Below, piece after piece: positions 47,188-56,355 of a DNA stretch of 64,000 nucleotides (its first letter is position 1; each line of letters starts with the position of its first letter). The notes beneath the pieces are model-generated. The model did no database searches. It saw only the letters and a program-made list of their open reading frames with translations, and was not told the origin of the DNA. Both the position numbers and the translations under genes were made by a program. Source of the DNA: Cytophagaceae bacterium (GTDB lineage: Bacteria > Bacteroidota > Bacteroidia > Cytophagales > Spirosomataceae); contig JADKIR010000004.1 of the NCBI GenBank assembly GCA_016722655.1, positions 1,488,001 through 1,552,000 on the forward strand, written 5' to 3'.

Positions 47188-50100
47188 TTATTGACACCCT
47201 TTTATTTCAGCCTTAAAAACTCCCGACATACTGGTTTGGAAACCAGGACTTAAATCTATGGCTTTCCCAGCAGAGAAATTTACTAAAGTCTGTGTCAAAA
47301 CCATCCCTGAAGTGATATATTCGTTGGCAGAATTTTGTATACTTATATTTGACATATTTATATCAAGAATATCCCTACAGAATTTATAGAAGTAAATTTC
47401 TTCATTATTATCCGCATCCAAAGCAAAAAAGAATTTATCCTTTTGGTTAAAAAAAGGTTTAACCACCGGAATGTAATTAACAGAAGTATTAAGCTGGTCA
47501 GAACTCACAAGCTCCAATGTATTCCCCGTGATTTTATAAAGTTTAATAATTCGCGTTGGGTAAATCAAATTCTCAGCTATCATGACATAAACCTGATTGT
47601 TGTTTTTAAAAAAATACAAGGGATAATGGAAGTTAGTATTGAATGTGTAAATACTTGAGGTGATTGTATTGTATCTAACCAATTTGTTTCCGCTTATGAC
47701 AAAATATATGTCGTTTTGAACCTTTACCGCATTATTGTTAAAACTCAATTCGGATGAATTTGGTCCAGAACTATAATTAGATATCATTTTAGTGCCTTCA
47801 CTTGTGCCATCTGTTATAAATGGCTCATATCCATTAGTATAGTCATTTGCTAAAAAAATAATGTGTGTAGAATCAAGATTATAATTTACGTAACTGAATA
47901 TTTCATAAGTTGATGTGGAATTTAAATCTTTTAGGATAAATGTTCCATTAGTAGTACCATCTGTTCGCCAAAGTGATAGTCCATTTTCAGTATTGGCTGA
48001 GAATATTATTGCATTTCCTATTCGGCCATATACAAAACCCTGATCCATAGAAGATTGGGATAAGTTATTGATATCTTTCAATAATTGCGTTCCAGAAATT
48101 GTTCCATCAGTAACCCAAAACTCATGTCCATAGGTGTCGTTAAATGCTATGAAAACTATTGAATTTCCAATAGTTGAAGAGTAAGAATTGAAGGAAATAG
48201 ATGATTGCCAACCAGGATTTATGTCTTTTAGCAAAGTTATACCGAGTGTTGTCAAATCTAGTTTGAACACCTCATCACCTACCAAATTATCATTTGCATA
48301 AAAAATCAAATCATTGCCTAATTTTCCCAAAATTCTTTTTACGGTAAATTGATTAGCGATGGCATATGTACCCAATGCTGTTCCGTCTGTTGTATACCAA
48401 TTGTTGTTGTTTAATAGAAAAAAGAATCGTCCATTATCTTTAAAAATAGGATTATTATTCTCAAAAAAAGGGGAAGAAAAAATATCAGATTTATACAAAT
48501 TTTCTAAAGTTAAATTATTGTTTATTTTCCAAACTTCGTTTCCATTAATCACTAAAATTGCAAAATTATCGTCAGCATAAATTGAATTGACGAAAGTATT
48601 GGTTCGATAATCCCCTGTAAGTTCTAAAAATTGGCCATTAAGTTTGTAAGCTTGTTTGGTAAAGTCCTTCAATAAAAATGTATTAGAGGAATCCCCGTCA
48701 GTTACCCAAAGTTCATTTCCGTGCTCCGAATCATTGGCAAAGAATAACTGCTTCTGACCAATTTTAAATGCAAAACTCTGATTTGTAGGATTATAGCTTA
48801 TTCCTCTTTTGTTAATATTAACATTTTTTAAAAGTTTAACGGAGTTGGTATTAAGGAAATAAATGAAAAGTTCATAGCCAATCGTGTTGTTGAATGCTTG
48901 AAATAAAAAATAATTGCTTCCCTTTTTGATTGGGTAGGTTTGGGAAATTGGAAATGAGGTGAATAGAGAAGCTAGTGGAACTGTTCCATTGGGTGTTCCA
49001 TCAGAAACATATAACTCCCTGTTTTCTTCTAAGCTATTTGCAGCAAGAAAAATAACTTTATTCCCAATATTATAAAATTCCCCAATAAAAGAATTTGCAG
49101 TTCCTGGGCTAAATTCTTTTAATAAATTTACTATAGAACCGTCTGTAAGAAATAACTCCTTCCCATTTATGGCACTTACACCTCTAAATATAGCTTTATC
49201 GCCAACAGATGAAAAAGTTGACTTAGGAAATGTAAGATTCTCAATACCACTATCAGTACCAACTTTTAACTCCTGAATTAGTTGCGTACCTGCTGAATTA
49301 CCGTTAGTTTTCCATGGTTCAAACCCACTAGAGGATTGATTTCCACTAAAATAGAAAATACCATTATTTTCACTACCCTCACCAGACATCGTGACATTCG
49401 CAAGAAAATCAGTAGTTGAACCATCTGTGGCATAAAGTTCATTACCATTTGCATTAAATAGCACTTTATTTCCAAATTTCCTGAAATTAAAAGGATAACT
49501 ACCAGAACTCCCGGAGGATAATTCTTGCATTCGAGCCACAGTATTCAGTGAAGTCTTCCATGGCTCAAAATTGTTTCCTTCAGTTTCCAAAGATCCTGAG
49601 AAAAACAACTCCCCATTTAAGGACTCCATATTATTAAATGAGCCTAGTTTAAAATTACCGTAAAAGTGACTCCAATAGGTATCCTCATAAAGACCTATTA
49701 AACTGTAATACCAGCTTGTCTGGAGGGCATAGAATAATTTATTGCCGACTAGTTTTTTGAATTTTATGTTGCTATTTGTGTGACTATCTATTAATGAGGT
49801 CGTTCCAGAGGTGCCTTTGGTGACCCATTGTTGATTTGGCGAAGCAAAAAGCATATACACTACATTTTCTCCCACAATTACTTCTGATATCTCACGATTG
49901 GTTGACTCAGTTCCGAAATTATATACTACATCCAAAGAATAGTCTACTGTATCTATCTTGTACAGTATAGTATTCTGAAAGTTCTGAAAACCAAGTACAT
50001 ATACCTCATTCTTAAATATGAAAATACTATTATTATTTCTAAAATTCGGTAAAAGAACCGAAGATAAACTATCTTGTGCAATATTGTAAATATGACATTT

Positions 50101-50265
50101 TGCCGGATAAGTTGATGACTCTGGAATGATATAAATTCTATCTGAAGTGGTGATGGTTTGTTTTAGAAAAGTATTACCATCCCCTGGATTTATGTCTTTT
50201 AATAAAGTTTGACTGTAAACAATATTAATAGAAAATAGAATTAAAGCAAAAGTGAGAATTCTCAT
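47188..50265 (-). CDS. ELWxxDGT-repeat secreted protein with C-terminal stack domain
   Basis: About 1,025 residues from the ATG at 50265; a TTG seven codons earlier (50286) is less likely because the signal peptide (MRILTFALILFSINIVYSQ) starts at the ATG. At least eight ELWxxDGT-type repeats are visible: GKELFLTDGS, RELYVSDGT, GNELWVTDGD, GHEFWVTDGT, LSLWRTDGT, YEPFITDGT and others, each followed by strands like GTQLLKDIN. They probably form beta-propellers. The C-terminus (SGMVLTQTLVNFSAGKAIDL, then FKAEIKGC) resembles the 3-coathanger stack domain of Bacteroidota surface proteins. Function unknown; adhesion or display is inferred. Confidence 0.85.
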   Translation of the reverse strand: MRILTFALILFSINIVYSQTLLKDINPGDGNTFLKQTITTSDRIYIIPESSTYPAKCHIYNIAQDSLSSVLLPNFRNNNSIFIFKNEVYVLGFQNFQNTILYKIDTVDYSLDVVYNFGTESTNREISEVIVGENVVYMLFASPNQQWVTKGTSGTTSLIDSHTNSNIKFKKLVGNKLFYALQTSWYYSLIGLYEDTYWSHFYGNFKLGSFNNMESLNGELFFSGSLETEGNNFEPWKTSLNTVARMQELSSGSSGSYPFNFRKFGNKVLFNANGNELYATDGSTTDFLANVTMSGEGSENNGIFYFSGNQSSSGFEPWKTNGNSAGTQLIQELKVGTDSGIENLTFPKSTFSSVGDKAIFRGVSAINGKELFLTDGSIVNLLKEFSPGTANSFIGEFYNIGNKVIFLAANSLEENRELYVSDGTPNGTVPLASLFTSFPISQTYPIKKGSNYFLFQAFNNTIGYELFIYFLNTNSVKLLKNVNINKRGISYNPTNQSFAFKIGQKQLFFANDSEHGNELWVTDGDSSNTFLLKDFTKQAYKLNGQFLELTGDYRTNTFVNSIYADDNFAILVINGNEVWKINNNLTLENLYKSDIFSSPFFENNNPIFKDNGRFFFLLNNNNWYTTDGTALGTYAIANQFTVKRILGKLGNDLIFYANDNLVGDEVFKLDLTTLGITLLKDINPGWQSSISFNSYSSTIGNSIVFIAFNDTYGHEFWVTDGTISGTQLLKDINNLSQSSMDQGFVYGRIGNAIIFSANTENGLSLWRTDGTTNGTFILKDLNSTSTYEIFSYVNYNLDSTHIIFLANDYTNGYEPFITDGTSEGTKMISNYSSGPNSSELSFNNNAVKVQNDIYFVISGNKLVRYNTITSSIYTFNTNFHYPLYFFKNNNQVYVMIAENLIYPTRIIKLYKITGNTLELVSSDQLNTSVNYIPVVKPFFNQKDKFFFALDADNNEEIYFYKFCRDILDINMSNISIQNSANEYITSGMVLTQTLVNFSAGKAIDLSPGFQTSMSGVFKAEIKGCQ

Positions 50266-50541
50266 TTGTGAAATTTTTTTTCGCAAATTAACTTATCCTT
50301 GACGTTGAAAAAAAGATTTTAAAATAAAAAGGCTTTGTTAATGTCTATATAGAAGTTTCATTATTATTATAATACAATAATTTGTGAAATTTTTAAATGG
50401 TTTAGATTGCAGTGCATTTGAGTTTAACTTAACCCCCAGTTATTTTAATTACTGGCCTGACCTTCGTTGCAGAGAAATTTTTCTATTAATCACTATGGCT
50501 TTTTGATTTACCAATTTAACATTTCTTTACTTTATACAAAG
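50266..50541. other. Upstream region of the ELWxxDGT gene
   Basis: 276 bp up to repeat copy 2, AT-rich. I found no convincing -7/-33 pair on the minus strand and no gene. Confidence 0.35.
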
Positions 50542-50661
50542 CCGCATATGGGATCGTCGCGGAGCTCCCATGCCTTAGCGTGGAGCGGGAGCAGAGAGCC
50601 CGACCACGCCAAAGCGTGGGCATGCCCAAGATATTTGTCAGAATTATTCACTAAATTTGCA
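50542..50661 (+). repeat. GC-rich structured dispersed repeat, copy 2, with 3' tail
   Basis: The core (50542-50627, 86 bp) matches copy 1, but the second hairpin is shorter: CCACGC-CAAA-GCGTGG replaces the longer stem of copies 1 and 3, so the stem is kept while its sequence changes. A tail of about 34 bp (to 50661) is shared with copy 3 and includes TAAATTTG (50652-50659), a match to the -7 box. Confidence 0.85.
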
Positions 50662-50759
50662 ATTGTAAACAATCTGAAACATTGCTGGTTAAGGGGGGAA
50701 TAAAATTAAACAGGTTGTTTTTTAGGGTTTGAATTAATTTAAGTAAAATCTATTACAAT

Positions 50760-51569
50760 ATGAAATCCAAATTTACAATTTACTTTATCTTCTTTTCTGT
50801 AATAGTTCACAATCTGGGATGTTCCAAATATGATTCAATGCCTGAACCTGAAATTTCTTTTTCTTATACAATTGGAGAGAATGGTGATGTTGTTTTTATC
50901 AATGAAAGTAAAAATGTGAAGGAATATTTATGGGATTTTGGTGATGGTGAAAGTTCAAGCCAAGTGTCCCCAGAGCATAATTTCTTTATTAATAAAACCT
51001 ATATTGTTACCTTGACAGGTTGGAGTGAAAACAAAAAGAGTATTTTTTCCAAAGAAGTTGTAATTGAAAATTCTAACGATTTGGTTGATAATTCAAAATA
51101 CCAATCGATGTTCCCATATACTGGTGTCTTTTCTAAACCTTTAAGTGTCGAAACTTCGGGAGCTGGGATAATAAGGTATGAAATAAATGACATCAAGGGT
51201 GCAACTTATCCAACTGAATCCAAACCTAGAATTTCAATCTCAGAAAATGAAATAAGCCTTGCGTATTGGATAGACCAAAAAAATGAAAAATATAATATAA
51301 AGGAGAGGGTGTATTTCGCACCAAAGCCTATTAAATCTCAAATTAGTAAGAAATCAATATTAAATATTTCGCCAAAATTTATTTCAGCTCATTTAATAAT
51401 AAATAATGAACTAATAAATATTTTTGAATCCTATGGTAACTGGAAAATATTCTCATTTTCGAAAAACAGGTTAAATGCAGAATATGATGGCTTGTTCAGA
51501 TCTGATGATGGGACTAATTATAAAGTAAAAATAAAATTGGAGAATCTTTTTTTTTCGATAGAACCATAA
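50760..51569 (+). CDS. PKD-domain lipoprotein, function unknown
   Basis: A 269-residue lipoprotein: signal with lipobox NLGC at residues 18-21. Residues about 30-105 form a PKD-type beta-sandwich with the hallmark YLWDFGDGESSSQVSPEHNF. PKD domains are usually protein- or glycan-contact modules of surface proteins. The remaining 165 residues are strand-rich with no family I recognise. The gene stands alone, between repeat copies 2 and 3, and is AT-rich. The TAAATTTG in the repeat tail lies about 100 bp upstream and may be part of its promoter. Confidence 0.78.
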   Translation: MKSKFTIYFIFFSVIVHNLGCSKYDSMPEPEISFSYTIGENGDVVFINESKNVKEYLWDFGDGESSSQVSPEHNFFINKTYIVTLTGWSENKKSIFSKEVVIENSNDLVDNSKYQSMFPYTGVFSKPLSVETSGAGIIRYEINDIKGATYPTESKPRISISENEISLAYWIDQKNEKYNIKERVYFAPKPIKSQISKKSILNISPKFISAHLIINNELINIFESYGNWKIFSFSKNRLNAEYDGLFRSDDGTNYKVKIKLENLFFSIEP

Positions 51570-51736
51570 GAAATTTCAAAAAACTAACAAGCCTATGAAT
51601 TTCCTTTTTTGCCATCTAAGAGGGATATTTACAGTATTTTCTTAATCTTTGTTTTTCGATTTTGACATTGGTTACTAAATGATTTTTAACCTGACTTACC
51701 TGGGGTACTGACCTAAATAATTCTTTCTATTTCCTT

Positions 51737-51876
51737 CCGCATGAGGGATCGTCGCGGAGCTCCCACGCCTAAGCGTGGAGCGGGAGCAAAGAGCCCGACC
51801 CCGACACATGTAGTGATAGCGGAATGTGGCGGGGGCATGCCCAAATTATTTGTCAGAATTATTCACTAAATTTGCA
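51737..51876 (+). repeat. GC-rich structured dispersed repeat, copy 3, with 3' tail
   Basis: The core (51737-51842) is nearly identical to copy 1 over 100 bp; in the second hairpin, CCCCGACAC faces GTGGCGGGG. The tail to 51876 matches copy 2 and contains TAAATTTG (51867-51874), 53 bp before the metG start. The rest of the 358-bp gap (51570-51736) holds no gene. Confidence 0.85.
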
Positions 51877-51927
51877 GCCGAAAGCACCCTGAAAAGGATT
51901 TGGGTGGGAATTTTTTGAGAAAACAAG

Positions 51928-53994
51928 ATGAAGAACAATCCGAAAAGATATACTGTTACAGCCGCTTTGATTTATGCCAACGGGCCCATCCACATTGGTC
52001 ATTTGGCTGGTTGCTACTTACCTGCTGATATTTATGTGCGTTATTTGAGGCTGAAGGGCAAAAATGTGGCGTTTATAAGTGGAACCGATGAGCATGGCGT
52101 GCCAATTACAATCAAAGCCAAGAAGGAGGGCACTACACCGCAAGCGGTGGTAGACAAGTATTATGGAATCATCAAGGACTCGTTTGAGCAGTTTGGGATT
52201 TCGTTTGACATCTATTCTCGCACCTCGAATCCTGTGCATCATGAGACCTCGCAGGAGATTTTTAAGACGCTTTATGACAAAGGGTATTTTGACGAAGTAG
52301 AAACGGAGCAGTATTTTGACGAATCGGCACAGACATTTTTGGCAGATAGATATATTGTGGGCGAATGTCCGAATTGCCATAATCCGGATGCATATGGCGA
52401 CCAATGTGAAAAATGTGGCTCAACGCTATCGCCTACGGATTTGATTAATCCTAGGTCTTCGCTTTCGGGTAATAAACCAGTGATGAAAGCTACTAAAAAC
52501 TGGTATCTGCCACTGGACAGAATGCAGCCTGAGATAGAAAAATATGTAAACAGCCACCCAGAATGGAAGCCGAACGTGTTTGGGCAGTGTCAGTCGTGGT
52601 TGAAGCAAGGTTTGCAACCGCGTGCCATGACCCGCGACTTGGATTGGGGTGTGAAAGTACCATTGCCAGATACCGAAGGCAAGGTGCTATATGTTTGGTT
52701 TGATGCTCCAATTGGCTACATTTCAATGACCAAAGAGTGGGCAGCAGCCAATGGGAAAAACTGGGAGGAATATTGGAAAAATGAAGACACGAAGTTGGTG
52801 CATTTTATAGGAAAGGATAATATCGTGTTTCACTGTATTATTTTCCCGGCGACATTGATGGCGGAAGGAAGCTTTATTTTACCGGATAATGTACCTGCCA
52901 ACGAGTTTATGAACTTGGAAAATGACAAGATTTCGACTTCTCGAAACTGGGCAGTGTGGTTGCATGAATACCTGGAGGAGTTTCCGGGCAAGCAGGATGT
53001 GTTGCGTTATGCTTTGGCGGCCAATGCACCTGAAAGCAAAGACAATGACTTTACTTGGAAGGATTTCCAGACCAAAAACAACTCGGAGTTAGTTGGGATT
53101 TTCGGCAATTTTGTAAATCGTACGGTGGTGCTTACGCAGAAGTTTTACGAAGGAAAAGTACCCGAAAAAGGTGCATTGCAAGATATTGACCAACAGACAC
53201 TTGACGCACTGAAACAGTTGCCATGCGATGTGTCGGATGCAATAAAAAATTATAAGTTTAGAGATGCCTTGGCCAGCATGATGGAAATAGCCAGACTAGG
53301 CAATAAATATCTGGCTGAAACCGAGCCATGGAAAGCTATAAAGGAAGACCCGGAACGTGTAAAAACCATTATGAACATTGCTATGCAGATTACGGCTACT
53401 TTGGCCTTGGTTGCTGAGCCGTTTTTGCCGTTTACTTCGGAGAAATTGTTTGAGCAACTGAAGCTTTCAGAATGGAATTTGAACGGTCCGAAACACGAAT
53501 GGATTGATGCCGGAAACGCAGATTTGGTACCAGCAGGACTAGAAATAGGCCCAGGAGCACTGCTTTTTGAGAAAATAGAAGACGAAACGATAGACAAACA
53601 AGTACAAAAATTACTGGACGCTAAACGCATGAACGAACTGGAAGGAAAAACCGTAGCTCCACTGAAAGAGAATATTCAATTTGATGATTTTGCTAAGCTA
53701 GATATCAGAATAGGTACTATTTTGGAAGCCGAGGCAGTGAAAAAAAGTAAGAAATTGCTTAAGTTTTTGATTGATGACGGCCTTGAAAAACGCACGATTT
53801 TGAGCGGCATAGCAGAACATTTTACGCCAGAAGAAATGGTAGGCAAACAAGTAACTTTTATAGCCAACCTTGCCCCAAGAATGATGATGGGCATAGAGTC
53901 GCAAGGCATGATTCTGATGGCTGAAGACAAAGATGGATCGCTTAGCCTTTTACAGCCTCATAAGGAGGTTTGGAATGGTGCTGGGGTGAGTTGA
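51928..53994 (+). CDS. metG: Methionyl-tRNA synthetase
   Basis: Charges tRNA-Met. It is 688 residues, with the class I Rossmann HIGH motif at 22-25 (NGPIHIGH), a zinc knuckle (CPNCHNPDAYGDQCEKCG) near 145-162, the KMSKS equivalent as KISTSRNW, an anticodon-binding helical domain, and a C-terminal EMAP/OB-fold tRNA-binding domain (FAKLDIRIGTIL to the end). This full layout fits Bacteroidota MetRS. It starts just after repeat copy 3 and is followed by an accessory toxin-antitoxin pair. Confidence 0.97.
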   Translation: MKNNPKRYTVTAALIYANGPIHIGHLAGCYLPADIYVRYLRLKGKNVAFISGTDEHGVPITIKAKKEGTTPQAVVDKYYGIIKDSFEQFGISFDIYSRTSNPVHHETSQEIFKTLYDKGYFDEVETEQYFDESAQTFLADRYIVGECPNCHNPDAYGDQCEKCGSTLSPTDLINPRSSLSGNKPVMKATKNWYLPLDRMQPEIEKYVNSHPEWKPNVFGQCQSWLKQGLQPRAMTRDLDWGVKVPLPDTEGKVLYVWFDAPIGYISMTKEWAAANGKNWEEYWKNEDTKLVHFIGKDNIVFHCIIFPATLMAEGSFILPDNVPANEFMNLENDKISTSRNWAVWLHEYLEEFPGKQDVLRYALAANAPESKDNDFTWKDFQTKNNSELVGIFGNFVNRTVVLTQKFYEGKVPEKGALQDIDQQTLDALKQLPCDVSDAIKNYKFRDALASMMEIARLGNKYLAETEPWKAIKEDPERVKTIMNIAMQITATLALVAEPFLPFTSEKLFEQLKLSEWNLNGPKHEWIDAGNADLVPAGLEIGPGALLFEKIEDETIDKQVQKLLDAKRMNELEGKTVAPLKENIQFDDFAKLDIRIGTILEAEAVKKSKKLLKFLIDDGLEKRTILSGIAEHFTPEEMVGKQVTFIANLAPRMMMGIESQGMILMAEDKDGSLSLLQPHKEVWNGAGVS

Positions 53995-54107
53995 GGGGGA
54001 ATTGGTGATATTCCAATACCTTAATTATTTTCATCTTTGATTTTAATTTTCGAAGTAATGAAAAGGTAAAAAAATACATTTATATTTGATTAAATATATT
54101 TTTCAAT

Positions 54108-54335
54108 ATGGTAGCAAACTCAAATTTGATAAGTATTGACCCACAAATAAGGTTTGGGAAACCATGCATTTCTGGAACTCGGATTGCAGTTTCTGATGTA
54201 CTCAATTGGTTGGCGTCAGGTATGACTACTGGCGAAATATTAGAAGATTTTCCCCAACTTACGGAGCAATCCATTTTTGCCGCTCTTGCTTTTTCTGCGA
54301 ATCGTGAATCTATGATAAGGACAATAGTTTCTTAA
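54108..54335 (+). CDS. DUF433 antitoxin
   Basis: A 75-residue DUF433 protein: ISIDPQIRFGKPCISGTRIAV, then VLNWLASGMTTGEILEDFPQ and LTEQSIFAALAFSA. This is the winged-helix-like domain seen in VapB-type antitoxins. The next gene, a DUF5615 PIN-like protein, starts 2 bp after the stop, which is the standard pairing. A TATATTTG -7 match lies at 54081-54088. Confidence 0.9.
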   Translation: MVANSNLISIDPQIRFGKPCISGTRIAVSDVLNWLASGMTTGEILEDFPQLTEQSIFAALAFSANRESMIRTIVS

Positions 54336-54337
54336 TA

Positions 54338-54676
54338 ATGAAGTTCTTGATTGATGAAAATATTTCTTGGAGAATAGTTTCAAAACTAAATAATCTGAAT
54401 GGTTTTGAATTTCTTCATATATCAAAAACAAAATTAAACAAACCAGCAAAAGATCAAGAAATTTGGGATTATGCTAAAGAAAAACAATTTTCGATTATTA
54501 CTAATGACGAAGATTTTATTGATTTGGTAAGCATATATGGTTTTCCCCCAAAGGTTATAGCTCTGAAAACAGGTAACCAAAGTACCCAGTATCTGGCCAA
54601 CTTATTGGTAAAAAAACAAGATTTAATTAGGGAATTTTGGAGCCAATCTGAATTTGGGGTTTTAGAGTTGTTTTGA
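54338..54676 (+). CDS. DUF5615 PIN-like toxin
   Basis: A 112-residue DUF5615 protein. MKFLIDENISWRIV carries the first acidic pair (D6, E7), and SIITNDEDFIDLV carries the later acidic residues of a PIN-like nuclease core. Members pair with DUF433 antitoxins and are treated as VapC-like toxins; RNase activity is inferred from the fold. Two bp separate it from the antitoxin gene, so both are on one transcript. Confidence 0.88.
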   Translation: MKFLIDENISWRIVSKLNNLNGFEFLHISKTKLNKPAKDQEIWDYAKEKQFSIITNDEDFIDLVSIYGFPPKVIALKTGNQSTQYLANLLVKKQDLIREFWSQSEFGVLELF

Positions 54677-54706
54677 TTTACTATTTCAAACTTAAAACAC
54701 GGTTTT

Positions 54707-55324
54707 ATGAAAGGATTTACTCTCTTTTTTACACTAATCACATTTTCAACTTTCTCACAGAAACCCTTAAATGGAAATTTAATTTCTCGCTTAGACAGCC
54801 TCAAAAAAGTAGACCAGTTTTGGAGAAATGAACTTACAAAGCTTCAAAACGGTGAAGCGGTTTCTACCAATCTTACGTTGGATCAAATCATAGCAAAATC
54901 AGCCCAGGTTGATAGTTCCAACTATTTTGAATTAAAGAAAATCATAGAGCAGTTTGGTTTTCCTGGGTTTGATTTGGTCGGAAAAGAAGGCTCTGGCGGT
55001 TTTTGGATATTAATGCAACATCAAGATCAGCATCCTGATTTTCAGATTCTTGTTTTGGATTTAATGGAGAATGAGGTCAAAAAAGAAAATGCCTCAAAAG
55101 TCAATTTTGCATATTTAACTGATAGAGTAAAAGTAAACACACAACAACAACAGGTTTATGGCACTCAAATGGAATTAAATGAAGATGAGACTTCTTATCA
55201 ACCAAAGAAATGTATAGATCCTAAGAATCTCAATCAGAGGCGATTGGAAATGGGACTTCCTCCCATTGAAGAATACATAGAAATGATGAATTCCCGATTC
55301 AGAGGAAGTTTGAAGAAAAAATAA
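54707..55324 (+). CDS. DUF6624-like exported protein
   Basis: A 205-residue protein with a signal peptide (MKGFTLFFTLITFSTFSQ). The body resembles DUF6624: RLDSLKKVDQFWRNEL, then IIEQFGFPGFDLVGKEGSGG, FWILMQHQDQHPDFQ, YLTDRVKVNTQQQQVYGTQM and RLEMGLPPIEEYIEMM. Function of the family is unknown. It follows the toxin gene by 30 bp, but a functional link is not implied. Confidence 0.75.
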   Translation: MKGFTLFFTLITFSTFSQKPLNGNLISRLDSLKKVDQFWRNELTKLQNGEAVSTNLTLDQIIAKSAQVDSSNYFELKKIIEQFGFPGFDLVGKEGSGGFWILMQHQDQHPDFQILVLDLMENEVKKENASKVNFAYLTDRVKVNTQQQQVYGTQMELNEDETSYQPKKCIDPKNLNQRRLEMGLPPIEEYIEMMNSRFRGSLKKK

Positions 55325-55581
55325 TTTCGTGAGTATTGTTTTTCTAAATTATATAAAACACTAATTTACTGATACTTGTAAATAAATAATGATACTTTAG
55401 TTGGAGAAATCTAAGTTTCTAAACCACATTTCTCAAAGTATCGCTAAAGAATAGATGTATAAAAGCTGTCGGTTAGATACTTTTTATTTTAAAGTTCCAA
55501 CCAAATCCTCCACAAAATCCCAAATAAAATTTCGCAATTCGTCCAATTGTCGGATATTTGTGGTTTAATTCTAAACACTAA

Positions 55582-56133
55582 TTGATGAAAAAAGCTTTGC
55601 TGATAATTTTCAGCGTCATTCCTATTTCTGCACTTGCTCAAGATTTGGAAAAATCTCCCAAAAGGTTGACTTTTGAGATGGGTTACACTGGCGTACGAAA
55701 ATCTAATTTTACTGATATTTCTAAGACTGGGTTTGCATTTGCGTTTGATTATGGATGGCAGGTATCGGGATTTAAGAAAAAGCCAGCTGCATTTATTTCA
55801 TTTCCAATTGGTTATACGGCAATTCCACCAATAAAAACAGGTACGAAAAATTACGGAATATCTTATTATGGCGTTCATATTACCCACGAACTCAAAAGAG
55901 ACCAAAAGATAATTCCTTTCATTGGCTATAGTTTGTTGTTTAATCAAGTGATCAAACAAGACACAGAAGGCCGCGTAATTGGCCACGAAACTCGTTTTGA
56001 TGGTGGGGCAAAGTTTGGAAAAAGATTCTTTGCAAAAGCAGAATATGCAATTGCTTCGTATCCTGCCTTAGGCCAAAAAATTACTTCTAAAATTGGTACT
56101 TGGGGACTGAAAGTGGGTGTTAGAATTCGATAA
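55582..56133 (+). CDS. Small outer-membrane beta-barrel-like protein
   Basis: A 183-residue exported protein with signal MKKALLIIFSVIPISALAQ. Repeated amphipathic strands (FAFAFDYGWQVSG, ISYYGVHITHEL, RFFAKAEYAIAS) and the end GTWGLKVGVRIR fit an eight-strand barrel. I cannot name a family. It is a single gene between DUF6624 and peroxiredoxin, with gaps of 257 and 222 bp that contain nothing else I can support. Confidence 0.62.
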   Translation: MMKKALLIIFSVIPISALAQDLEKSPKRLTFEMGYTGVRKSNFTDISKTGFAFAFDYGWQVSGFKKKPAAFISFPIGYTAIPPIKTGTKNYGISYYGVHITHELKRDQKIIPFIGYSLLFNQVIKQDTEGRVIGHETRFDGGAKFGKRFFAKAEYAIASYPALGQKITSKIGTWGLKVGVRIR

Positions 56134-56309
56134 TTTTCTTCTGGTTATTTGTTAAAATAGAAGTTTTAACATTTCCCGTTTCTTGTATTTTTCCAATTCT
56201 TTCGAAAGTATAGGTTTGAATTTTATTTTGAGCTAAAACAATGTTATTGAAATATTTAAAGAATTTTTTATAACATTTTTAGAATAAAAAAATCTACCCA
56301 AACAATTCG

Positions 56310-56317
56310 TATTTTTG
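56310..56317 (+). promoter_or_regulatory. Candidate -7 box of the peroxiredoxin gene
   Basis: TATTTTTG matches TAnnTTTG 38 bp before the ATG; the -33 TTG is missing. Confidence 0.35.
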
Positions 56318-56355
56318 TATTTAAATAAGAATACATCAATTAAAAATAATATAAA

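Noticed and set aside
50467..50703. 78-codon ORF across repeat copy 2
   Set aside because: It is the repeat read through in one frame; the frame is not kept in the other copies, while base pairing is.
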